The notes under the pieces: generated by a model | What the model was told of the DNA's origin: nothing | Seen by the model: the letters and a program-made list of their open reading frames with translations, nothing else | Database searches by the model: none | Shown: positions 1-8,900 of the stretch, in pieces | Numbering within the stretch: the first letter of the stretch is position 1 | Layout of the letters: the number at the start of each line of letters is the position of its first letter | Program-made: the position numbers and the translations under genes | DNA from: Flavobacterium lotistagni | GTDB lineage: Bacteria; Bacteroidota; Bacteroidia; Flavobacteriales; Flavobacteriaceae | DNA: 64,000 nucleotides | NCBI RefSeq assembly: GCF_011392125.1 | Contig: NZ_JAAJBU010000006.1 | Coordinates: 115,232-179,231 of the forward strand | Direction of reading: 5' to 3'

Positions 1-8
1 ATTCCTAC

Positions 9-16
9 TAAATTTG
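9..16 (+). promoter_or_regulatory. Promoter -7 element for the HU gene
   Basis: TAAATTTG fits the Bacteroidota -7 consensus TAnnTTTG exactly. It would start transcription near position 23 and leave a leader of about 39 nt before the HU start codon. The -33 element would lie outside the window. Confidence 0.6.
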
Positions 17-61
17 TTTCAAGTAACATAATGTTTAACCAACAATTTAATAACTATTATT

Positions 62-334
62 ATGAACAAATCAGAATTAATCGATGCTATTGCTGCAGAC
101 GCAGGAATCACAAAAGCAGCTGCTAAATTGGCTTTAGAATCATTTTTAGGTAATGTAGGTGGTACTTTGAAAAAAGGCGGAAGAGTATCTTTAGTAGGTT
201 TCGGATCTTGGTCAGTATCTAAAAGAGCGGCTAGAGAAGGAAGAAATCCACAAACTGGAAAAACAATCAAAATCGCTGCTAAGAATGTTGTAAAATTCAA
301 AGCTGGTGCTGATTTAGAAGGAAACGTAAACTAA
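62..334 (+). CDS. HU family DNA-binding protein
   Basis: This 90-aa protein is a histone-like nucleoid protein that binds DNA as a dimer and bends it. Its length is typical of HU. The N-terminal helices (about residues 1-40, MNKSELIDAIAADAGITKAA) are followed by the conserved segment GRVSLVGFGSWSVSKRAAREGRNPQTG, which leads into the DNA-binding beta arm with its conserved RNPQTG turn, and then by a KNVVKFKAG ending. The gene stands alone, with a promoter at 9-16 and a terminator directly behind it. There is no Shine-Dalgarno sequence; the start is AT-rich, as is usual in this phylum. The family is clear. Which HU paralogue it is cannot be told from one copy. Confidence 0.95.
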   Translation: MNKSELIDAIAADAGITKAAAKLALESFLGNVGGTLKKGGRVSLVGFGSWSVSKRAAREGRNPQTGKTIKIAAKNVVKFKAGADLEGNVN

Positions 335-360
335 TTTTAGTTTATAACATATAAAAGAAA

Positions 361-388
361 AGTCTCCATTTCGGGGACTTTTTTTTTA
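361..388 (+). terminator. Rho-independent terminator after HU
   Basis: AGTCTCC pairs with GGGGACT (one G-T pair) around a 5-nt loop, and a tract of about nine T follows. It lies 27 nt past the HU stop codon. Confidence 0.85.
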
Positions 389-400
389 ATTTATGCCGAA

Positions 401-408
401 TATATTTG
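401..408 (+). promoter_or_regulatory. Promoter -7 element for yqgE
   Basis: TATATTTG matches TAnnTTTG. Transcription would begin near 414, downstream of an in-frame ATG at 393, so it favours the start codon at 456 for the yqgE-type gene. No clear -33 TTG is seen in the T-rich terminator just upstream. Confidence 0.6.
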
Positions 409-455
409 CTTATATAAATTTTTTATTGTTAAATTTAATCAAAATTGCGATCCAG

Positions 456-1016
456 ATGATATCAGAAAAGTTACAAAAAGGGCAATTACTGATAGCCGAG
501 CCTTCCATTATTGGGGATTTGTCTTTCAATCGTTCGGTGATATTATTAGCTGATCACAATAGTGAAGGTTCTGTGGGTTTCATCATCAACAAACCTTTAA
601 AATACACCATCAATGACTTAGTTCCAGACGTAGAAGCCAACTTCAAAATCTACAATGGCGGCCCGGTAGAGCAAGACAATCTGTATTTCATTCACAACAT
701 TCCGCATTTGATAACCAACAGTGTCGAAATATCCAACGGCATTTTTTGGGGTGGCGATTTCGAACTTACCAAAAACCTTATCAACAGCGGTCAAGTCAAA
801 AAAGACAACATTCGTTTTTTCTTAGGCTACACTGGTTGGGAAGCCCACCAACTCGAAAACGAAATGAAATCAAACTCGTGGATTTTAGCCGAGAATCTTT
901 ACCAAAATAAAATCATTGGAAAATCAACTACCGATTTCTGGAAAGAAAAAATTCTAGAACTTGGTGGTGACTATATCCTGTGGTCCAATGCCCCAGAAAA
1001 TCCTCTACTGAATTAA
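456..1016 (+). CDS. YqgE/AlgH family protein
   Basis: This 186-aa protein belongs to the UPF0301 (YqgE/AlgH) family, whose biochemical role is unsettled. Family hallmarks include GQLLIAEPSIIGDLSFNRSV near the N-terminus, then a GSVGFIINKPL segment, a YNGGPVEQDNLYFIH segment and a FFLGYTGWEAHQLENEM block. The open frame runs back to 393, but the extra 21 residues are hydrophobic and unlike the family, and the promoter at 401-408 lies inside them, so I take the ATG at 456. The stop codon overlaps by 4 nt the stop of the convergent aminotransferase gene. Confidence 0.9.
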   Translation: MISEKLQKGQLLIAEPSIIGDLSFNRSVILLADHNSEGSVGFIINKPLKYTINDLVPDVEANFKIYNGGPVEQDNLYFIHNIPHLITNSVEISNGIFWGGDFELTKNLINSGQVKKDNIRFFLGYTGWEAHQLENEMKSNSWILAENLYQNKIIGKSTTDFWKEKILELGGDYILWSNAPENPLLN

Positions 1017-1849
1017 TCCTGAATCGAATCGTTCAAGAATTCAAATAACTGCCGCGCTACATCAATGCGGTATTCTTTTTTACGGTATTTAGTAATCGGC
1101 CGGATTCCTGAAATCACATTGGTAATGAAAAGTTCATCAGCTTTCTGTAAATCAAATGGCGAAATAACGGTTTCAATAATTTCCAAACCTTCTATTTTCT
1201 TTGCCAAGCCAAGCACTTTTTTCCTCAAAATTCCATTCAAACAACCCTCTGAAACCGGCGGCGTAATGAGTTGTTTTCCGAGCAACATAAACAAATTTCC
1301 TTGCAAAGCTTCAATCACGTTTTTCTGATCGTTCAATAAGAGGCAATTCTGCAAATCATTCTCTTTGGCAAAGATGCTTCCAGTAATGTGGATCATTTTG
1401 TTGGTGGTTTTAAGGCTAGAAAGCAACTGTTTGGAAACGAAAAAATCCTTGTATAAATCAACTTCGTATGTTGCAGCATCGAAAGTATAGTCTGGGTGAT
1501 CAAGCGGATTCACTTCAACAACATAGCTCACTGTATTAGTAATAGGCAAATAAAAACCACCTTCATTTCGATACACGGTAATTCTAGCTCGAGCGGCGCC
1601 TGATATATTTTGAGCTTCAACGGTTTTCAGAATTTCCGCCTCGAAAAACTCCATCGTGAACACCATCGGAATTTCCATTCTCACTATACGCATGCTCGCC
1701 ATGAGCCTAAAGTAATGGTCTTCTAGAAAAAGAATTTTCCCGTTTCTGATTCGCAAAGTTTCAAAAACGCCATCACCATAAAGAAAACTGCGATTACTTG
1801 TATCAAGCTGTTGCTTAGAAGAAACTAATTCACCGTTAAAATTGACCAT
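1013..1849 (-). CDS. Aminotransferase class IV (PLP fold type IV)
   Basis: This 278-aa enzyme belongs to the fold type IV PLP family, which includes branched-chain aminotransferases, D-amino acid aminotransferases and aminodeoxychorismate lyase. The N-terminal motif SFLYGDGVFETLRI is characteristic. The likely Schiff-base lysine is in SSLKTTN, and EALQGNLFML followed by TPPVSEGCLNGILR forms the cofactor phosphate-binding part. With no pathway neighbours I cannot choose between a pabC-like lyase and a transaminase; the short length and YGDGVFET motif fit either. Its own promoter overlaps a terminator-like hairpin just upstream (1850-1881). Confidence 0.85.
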   Translation of the reverse strand: MVNFNGELVSSKQQLDTSNRSFLYGDGVFETLRIRNGKILFLEDHYFRLMASMRIVRMEIPMVFTMEFFEAEILKTVEAQNISGAARARITVYRNEGGFYLPITNTVSYVVEVNPLDHPDYTFDAATYEVDLYKDFFVSKQLLSSLKTTNKMIHITGSIFAKENDLQNCLLLNDQKNVIEALQGNLFMLLGKQLITPPVSEGCLNGILRKKVLGLAKKIEGLEIIETVISPFDLQKADELFITNVISGIRPITKYRKKEYRIDVARQLFEFLNDSIQD

Positions 1850-1881
1850 AAAAAAACCCTAATTAAATTAGGGCAAATATA
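1850..1881 (-). promoter_or_regulatory. Overlapping promoter and terminator-like hairpin
   Basis: Read on the minus strand, TATATTTG (1881-1874), a perfect -7 element, is followed at once by CCCTAAT-TTA-ATTAGGG (1873-1857), then seven T and the ATG of the aminotransferase gene. The hairpin with its T-tract looks like a terminator for the START-like gene upstream. The predicted transcription start (about 1868-1866) falls in the hairpin, so transcripts begun here would lack most of the left arm. Confidence 0.55.
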
Positions 1882-1900
1882 GTTTTTAAAAGACAATTTC

Positions 1901-2293
1901 TTATACAGAACCAATGACATGTTTGAGATCTGAAATTTGATTTTCCCACAAAAGTTTGGCCTCATCCAGTTCGTCTTCTTTGGCGAAATCGACAATCATT
2001 AGAGAAACGTCTTTGGTGATTTCATCTTCCAAGATTCGGAGTTCAAAATAATAATCAGTATCCTTTTTATTATCGTCTACCCAGCGGAATTTAATCTTCT
2101 CGCCAGTTTTTTTGGAAGACAAACGCGCGCTTTCTTCAGAGTCGTCCCAAATGAATGTAAAGTATTCGCCTCGTGAATTAACATTGTCGGCAAACCATTC
2201 CTGCAAACCTGAAGGCGTTGATATATACTGATATAACAACTGCGGTGAAGAGTTAATAGGAAATTCGAGTTCGTACCTAGATTTTGATTCCAT
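1901..2293 (-). CDS. START-like (SRPBCC) domain protein
   Basis: This 130-aa protein has the compact START/SRPBCC layout, a helix-grip fold forming a ligand cavity: a first strand (SRYELEFPI), an early helical stretch (SSPQLLYQYISTPSGLQEWFADNV), then strands such as YFTFIWDDSEESARL and KIKFRWVDD, and a long C-terminal helix (EAKLLWENQISDLKHVIGS). The motif LxxWFAD is typical of AHSA1/START-like proteins in this phylum. No ligand can be proposed. It precedes the class IV aminotransferase gene on the same strand, but a terminator-like hairpin separates them, so the two probably do not form a simple operon. Confidence 0.8.
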   Translation of the reverse strand: MESKSRYELEFPINSSPQLLYQYISTPSGLQEWFADNVNSRGEYFTFIWDDSEESARLSSKKTGEKIKFRWVDDNKKDTDYYFELRILEDEITKDVSLMIVDFAKEDELDEAKLLWENQISDLKHVIGSV

Positions 2294-2378
2294 GATAGGG
2301 CATTATTTTTTGGGAAATATATAGAATAATAGCGCAATATAAAAGCAATTTTTTAAATAATTTTTTTCTAAAATTATA

Positions 2379-2409
2379 TTTGCAACCTATGATTTAAGTT
2401 CTATATTTG
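2379..2409 (+). promoter_or_regulatory. Promoter of tRNA-Met
   Basis: TTTG (2379-2382), a 19-nt spacer and TATATTTG (2402-2409) form a full -33/-7 pair. The -33 TTTG is itself the end of another TATATTTG (2375-2382). Transcription would start near 2416, about 26 nt before the tRNA. Confidence 0.8.
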
Positions 2410-2441
2410 CACCCGCATTGCGATAACGTAAATGCAGAATC

Positions 2442-2515
2442 GGCGAGGTAGCTCAGTTGGTTAGAGCGCAGGATTCATAACCCTGAGGTCACGGGTTCAA
2501 CTCCCGTCCTCGCTA
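2442..2515 (+). tRNA. tRNA-Met (anticodon CAT)
   Basis: A 74-nt cloverleaf is visible: acceptor stem GGCGAGG with CCTCGCT, D arm GCTCAGTTGGTTAGAGC, anticodon loop TTCATAA, and T arm ACGGGTTCAACTCCCGT. The discriminator base is A and CCA is not encoded. It lacks the unpaired C1 of an initiator and resembles elongator tRNA-Met, although a CAT anticodon can also mark tRNA-Ile2, which is modified to lysidine. Two oddities are G1-U72 at the acceptor end and an A31-C39 mismatch closing the anticodon stem. Confidence 0.93.
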
Positions 2516-2537
2516 CAAAAATAAAATATGAAAATCA

Positions 2538-2571
2538 ACGGTTTAGAAATTCTAAGCCGTTTTTTTTTTTT
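2538..2571 (+). terminator. Terminator after tRNA-Met
   Basis: ACGGTTTAG pairs with CTAAGCCGT (one G-T pair) around a 5-nt loop and is followed by eleven T. Confidence 0.9.
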
Positions 2572-2916
2572 GCTCTATCAAACTGTTTTTTTTTTTGTAA
2601 AAGACCAAGTTCAGAAAATATACACAGCAAACCAAGCCTACTTAATATCAAGCTAACGATTTTAGTTCCGACAACCATAATTCGCGGTTGGCAATTTCTC
2701 AAAAACCAAATCTTTTAGAACACGACAATAGTCTTGTAGTACTAAATACAACCTATGAGCGAATAAGAATTAACATTCGTTGAAAATAGTTGGATTACCA
2801 GATAGGGTAATTCGCAAACAGCCTGTTGTAGAATAATTATTAGGATAAGTCTATAGTTATTGAAGCTGTGCTCACAAGACATCTCCTGAAATAGTTAAAC
2901 AAACAAGCTGAGTTGT
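2572..2916. other. Intergenic region upstream of the SprB-like gene
   Basis: I see no gene, no convincing TAnnTTTG promoter and no clear hairpin in these 345 bases. The promoter of the following giant gene must be here or be of another class (for example an ECF sigma type). Confidence 0.6.
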
Positions 2917-5900
2917 ATGAATAAAAAAAATACCTTCCTTTTTTATTTAAACAAATCGATTGTTGGAGCAATGCTCTTGACTTTTCCTTTTGTTCTTGCC
3001 CAATCTTTACCTCAAAACACTCAACCAGCTGTACCTGTTCATGTAGGTCATGACACCAATTTAAGTGCAGACAAAAACTGGGTGAGCACTACTTCAAAAG
3101 GCAATGCTGCGTCGCCCAAAGCCACCACAACTTCAGTAGAAGCAATGCCTGCCTTGACCAATAATGCTTCTTTTATAAAAAACATGGGGCAATATGGCCC
3201 TACCCTAAAAGGATATGAGCAACTAGGCCACATTGAATACGGATATGAAGGGCTAGACATGCCTATATTGATAACCAACAAAGGGCTCATCCACTTGCAC
3301 CGCGAATACAAAAGAATCTCACACGCCGAAGAGGAAAAACTTGAAAAACAGGGCATTCCTGAAGAAGAAATTGAACGTCGTCTCAAAATTACCGACCGTG
3401 TTATCACCATGCAATGGTTAGGAGCCAATGAGCAGGCCGAAATTATTGCCGTCGAGAAAACAACCGATTATCACACCTATGGCATGCTCCAAGAAAAAGC
3501 ATACGGCTATAAAAAAATAATTTATAAGAACTTATATCCGGGCATTGACCTAGTATATAGCTTTAACCCTAACGGAATACTGGGTTTTGAATATAGTTTG
3601 CTAGTACAGTCAGGTGCTGACCTCAGCGTGGTTAAATTAAAATATGGTGGTGATATCCAAAAAATCAAAACTGATCGTGCAGGCAATCTGGTGGTTCGCT
3701 CAGACATTGATGGTATATCCTCATCGGTTCCGATAGCATATTATGGTGAAAGCCTTTTGAATGATGCGGTGCGGCAAATCAATTCTGTCTATCATTTATC
3801 AGGTAACGAAGTCACTTTTACCTTCCCCGAAGGCTACGATCACAGCCAACCTCTTGTGATTGATCCGTTTATAACCAGTACGAGCAACCTTACCGGAGTG
3901 AACGCAGGCAAAGCCATAGACGTTGATTTTGATTACAACGGCAATGTGTACGTGGCCGGTGGTGGCAGTTTGGTAACTTCTTTTGCCGCCGGAGCCAGTC
4001 ATAAACATGCCAAATACAATAGTGCTGGTGCATTAGAATGGACTTTTAATGGCGTACTCACTATTCCGTCTTGGCAAGCTGATTTCTATTATGGCGGTTG
4101 GGTAGTTGATAAAGCCACCGGAAATTTATACATCGGTCAAGGTTATGCCACCAACGGGTTTAGAGTGATTAGACTCAATACAACCGGCTTGTATGATAAT
4201 TATATTTCAGACGGCAATCCGAGCTTCCAAGAAGCCTGGAAAATGTACTGGGTGTGCAACAGCGGAACCCCGCAAATCATCTGCGCGGGCGGCGGTACAA
4301 CCGGACCTACCAATTTCGCCTATTGTTCGCCACCAGCAACCACACTGAGTGCAGCGGTAAACTTAACCGGCAGCTCGATGGTAGGTCAAGACATGACTGA
4401 CTTGATCGTAGATCCGGTTACCAATAGTTTGTATACCATTTACGCCTCGCCACTTGATCCGTCGACGGGTAATAAATTATACAAAACCAATCCGCCGTAT
4501 AGTTTTGCATCTACTGCTTGGAGCACCGCAACGGGTTATCCGAGTGTTATTAATGAGTTGGCCAACCGACCTTATTTAGCCACCGGATATAACGACAACT
4601 CATCGAACATTTTAGGGCAAAATGCTGCTTATGTTTTTTATTGGGATGGTCAGCATTTGGAAGCTTTTAACAAAACCACTGGGGCTATTTCTGGAACACC
4701 AATCACCATTGCTACTAACAGTCTTTTAATGCAAGGCGGAATCGTTGCGGATGCTTGTAATAATGTATATATCGGCAATACCAATGGAACCATTAAAGTG
4801 TACCAATTTAACGGCACTACTTTCAATGATGCCGCAGCTCCAGATATTAGCATAGCCGGTTATAATACCAATGTATATGATTTGGCATTAGATGAATCTA
4901 AAAAATTGCTTTATGCTAGTGGCAATGGGTTTGTGAGTTCTGTAGACATTACTGCTTATTGTCCGGCAACTATTTACACAGTTAATGCTGTACCAGATTG
5001 TGCTACCGCTGGCGCTACAGTCTCTATAAGCCCTGCACCTGTGGCTGATGCTACCGTCAGCTATGCATTATTTACAGGCACTACCCAAATAACAACTTTG
5101 AGTGCTCTGGGGAGTAATCCAGTTTCATTCTCTGGACTCAGCCCGAATGTGACTTATACTGTGGTAGTTACCGTTAACTCTGCTTGTAGCGGTTTGCAGG
5201 CTACGACCAACTTTGTGCTTCCTGGGCCAACCATCAGTTTTACACAAACTAATACCAACTGCGGGGCAAATACAGGTGCTATCAATGCAATCGGTTCTGG
5301 TGCTTTAGGTCCTTATACCTATAGTTTAGACAGTAGCACTTTTCAGGCCAGCGGAATTTTCACCGATTTGACAGCAGGGATACATAATTTAGTGGTACAA
5401 GGTGCCGGCGGATGCCCGAATAGTGTTACGGTAAATATTCTCAACAGCGATGGCCCTACAATTACTTTAACCCAAACCAATGCAACCTGCGGTAATAATT
5501 CAGGCACCATAACGGCCAATGTTACCGGTGGAATTGCCCCTTATCAATACAGTATTTCAGGTAGTATTAGTTATCCGTATCAGACCGGAAACTTCTTTAC
5601 CGGACTCGTAGCCGGCACTTATACACTTACGGTCAAAGATGCCGCCAATTGCATCAACAGTGCTTTAGTAACCATTGCCACTAGTCCGGCCATAGTGTTT
5701 AATGCCATACCGGCCTCGGCTACCTGTGGTCAAAACAACGGTACTATTACGGCTTTTGGCAGCGGAGGCACACTGCCTTTAGAATATAGCATCAACGGAA
5801 ACACTTTTCAAGCAGGCAATATTTTCAGCAATGTTAGCCCGGGGAATTATACCGTTTATGTACGTGATGCGATCGGCTGTTCGAGCTCAATAACAGTGAC

Positions 5901-8900
5901 TGTAGAAAGCAATCCATTACCCAGCATCACCGCTAGTGCAACCAACGCTGCTTGCGGCAACATCAACGGAAGTATTACCGCTACCGGATTAGGTGGAGTG
6001 GCTCCGTTGCAATACAGTATTAACGGTATTACTTTCCAAACCAGCCCTTTGTTTAGCGGATTGTCTGCCGGTAGTTATACTGTTACGGTAAAAGATGCTA
6101 CCGGTTGTATCGCAACAACATCAGTGATTGTGAGCAGCACAGGAGGGCCATCGGCAACAGGTACCTCAACACCGGCTAATTGTAATATCGCTAACGGAAC
6201 CATTACCATAACACCCACAGGTATTGGCCCTTTTTCATACAGTATCAACGGGGTCAGCTACCAAGCAAGTAATATTTTCACGAATGTAGCCGCGGGCAAT
6301 TACTTTGTTTTTGTGAGAGATGCCCAAGGTTGTACCGGCGCAGCTATAGTTATTGTAAATCCGGTGGCCGGACCCAACATCACGGCCACAACTACCGCAG
6401 CCGCTTGTACAGTCAACAACGGAACCATTACCGCTTCGGGAACCGGAGGTACTGGTCTTTTGGAATACAGTATTGACGGCGTTACCTATTCGGCTAGTAA
6501 CTCATTTACGGGTTTGGCACCCAATACGTATACCGTGTACGTAAAAGACGCTGCCGGATGTATTAAAACTACCACCGTAACCGTTGATAATGCTTCGGGG
6601 CTAACCCTAACTTTAAGCGCAGTTTCTTCGTCCTGCGGTAATACTGGTATTATTACGGCTACTGCCGGTGGTGGCGTGACACCTTTGCAATACAACCTCA
6701 ACAGCGGCACTTATCAAGCAAGTAATGTTTTTAGCGGGTTAGAGCCAGGAACTTATACCATCAACGTAAAAGATGCCAACAATTGCATCATTACCAAACA
6801 GGCTGTAATTGAATCTTTAACAGGTTTAACACTAAACGCCTCGGTCGTTTTACAAGGAAGCTGCGCCGCTAACAATGCCGTTATTATGGCCGATGGGAGT
6901 GGTGGCTCGGCTCCATTAACTTACAGTATTAACGGAACCACCTACCAATCATCGGGTACCTTTTTGAATGTGGCTGCCGGAACCTATACCGTTTATTTAA
7001 AAGATGCTACGGGTTGCATCATCACCCAATCAGGATTAGTAGTTACCAATACGGGAAGCGGCCCGGGCATCAGTACCTTTACTTTTACGCTCAAAGATGC
7101 TTTGGTCTGCGATGGTACCTTAGGAAAAATTCAAAACTTTAAAGTCAACGGTTCGAGTTGTAGTTCGTGTACGTTTAGTTTAGATTTTGGGCCGTTTCTT
7201 CCGGGAAATAATTATACCGATATTGCTCCTGGGCAACACTACATCATCGCTATGAATGCTGCAGGTTGTACCAAATTAGTTCCGTTTACCGTCAATGATA
7301 CCAATGGGGCTACAGCAACAGTAGCGGTAGTGGGTGCTCCGTGCGGGTCAAGTACCGGGCAAATCACCCTTACCGGAATCAACGGAGATGGCAGCCCACC
7401 CTATCATTACAGTACAAACAACGGACTCACTTGGTCGCAATTTAATGCTACTGCAACTCTCACTGGTTATGCTCCGGGTACTTATACTATTCTCATTGCA
7501 GATGATTCCGGTTTTGATCCTGATCCGCCGGGGCCTAATTGTGTTACTCCTTTAACTGTGACCGTACCGGCAACGACGGGCAGTCCTACTTTGTCAATTA
7601 CCTCTACTAATGAATCGTGTAATTCAGCTAACGGAACAATCACGGCAGTGGGCTCAGGAGGCAGTGGCTCACCGTACTCCTATAGTTTTAATGGTGACCC
7701 GTATGATTCAAACGGTGACTTTTCAGGGCTTACCGCCGGAACCTATACCATTAGTGTGATGGATGCTTCTGGCTGTATTAAAACCTCAACGGTTACGCTC
7801 ACCAACAGCGGTGGTGCTGCATTGAGCCTTTTGACTTCGGATACTTCTTGCGGGCTAAGCAACGGAATCATTACAGTGACCGGTAGTGGTGGTACAACAC
7901 CGTATGAGTACAGTTTGAATGGAACGGTGTATCAAACCAGTAATTTATTTGAGAACTTGCCATCAGGTGTATACACTGTGTATATTAAAGATGCTGTGGG
8001 TTGTATCAATACTGACACTGCATTTATTTTTGAAGGAAGTGTACCTATCGTAACGGCTTTTACCGTTGCAGCTTCGTGTAACAGTAGCGACGGTGCTATT
8101 TTTGCCACAGGCACATCAGGTGAAGCTCCGTATCAATTTAGTTTAGACGGAAGTGTCTACCAAAGTAGCAACATCTTTACGGGCTTAACCGCAGGTTTTT
8201 ATATCGTATATATGAATGATAACAGAGGTTGCGTAGTTACTTCTGGAATCACCATTGGCAATCTTTCTGCGACCAGTTTTACAACTTCGGTAGTGGCGGC
8301 TAGTTGCGGCAATCAAAATGGAAGCATTAGCGTAACGGCCAGCGGCGGAACATTGCCCTATAATTATAGTTTTGATGGTGGTTTGACCTTTTCAAACAGT
8401 AGTGTTTCAGGTTCTTTGTTCGCGGGTAATTATACAGTAATTGTAGAAGATGGAAATGGATGTTTAACTACCCAGATAGTCTTGGTAAATGATGCCTTAG
8501 GTCCGCAAAACTTAACGGCCATCGTTTATGACGCCACTTGCGGATTAAACAACGGAATGATAGAATTAACCTTCATTGGCGGTACCCCTGATTATCAGTA
8601 CAGCAGCGACGATATTACCTACCAAACCAGTAATGTATTAACCGATTTTGGCCCGGGCACTTATACGGTATGGGTGCGAGATGCCCATCAATGTAAAGAA
8701 TCAATTACCGTAACTATACTTGATTTACAAGGGGCGGCACTAACTGCTATTGCCTCTCCAACAAGTTGCGGTTTAAACGATGGAACCATCACCGCAACCA
8801 CTGTGGGCGGAACAATTCCTTTTGAATACAGCATAGACGGTGGAGCTACCTATCAAACCAGTCCTATTTTTACTGGTCTGGCTGAAGGAACCTATGATGT

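Noticed and set aside
62..334. Integration host factor instead of HU
   Set aside because: HU and IHF subunits share the fold; without a partner subunit gene the general HU family name is safer.
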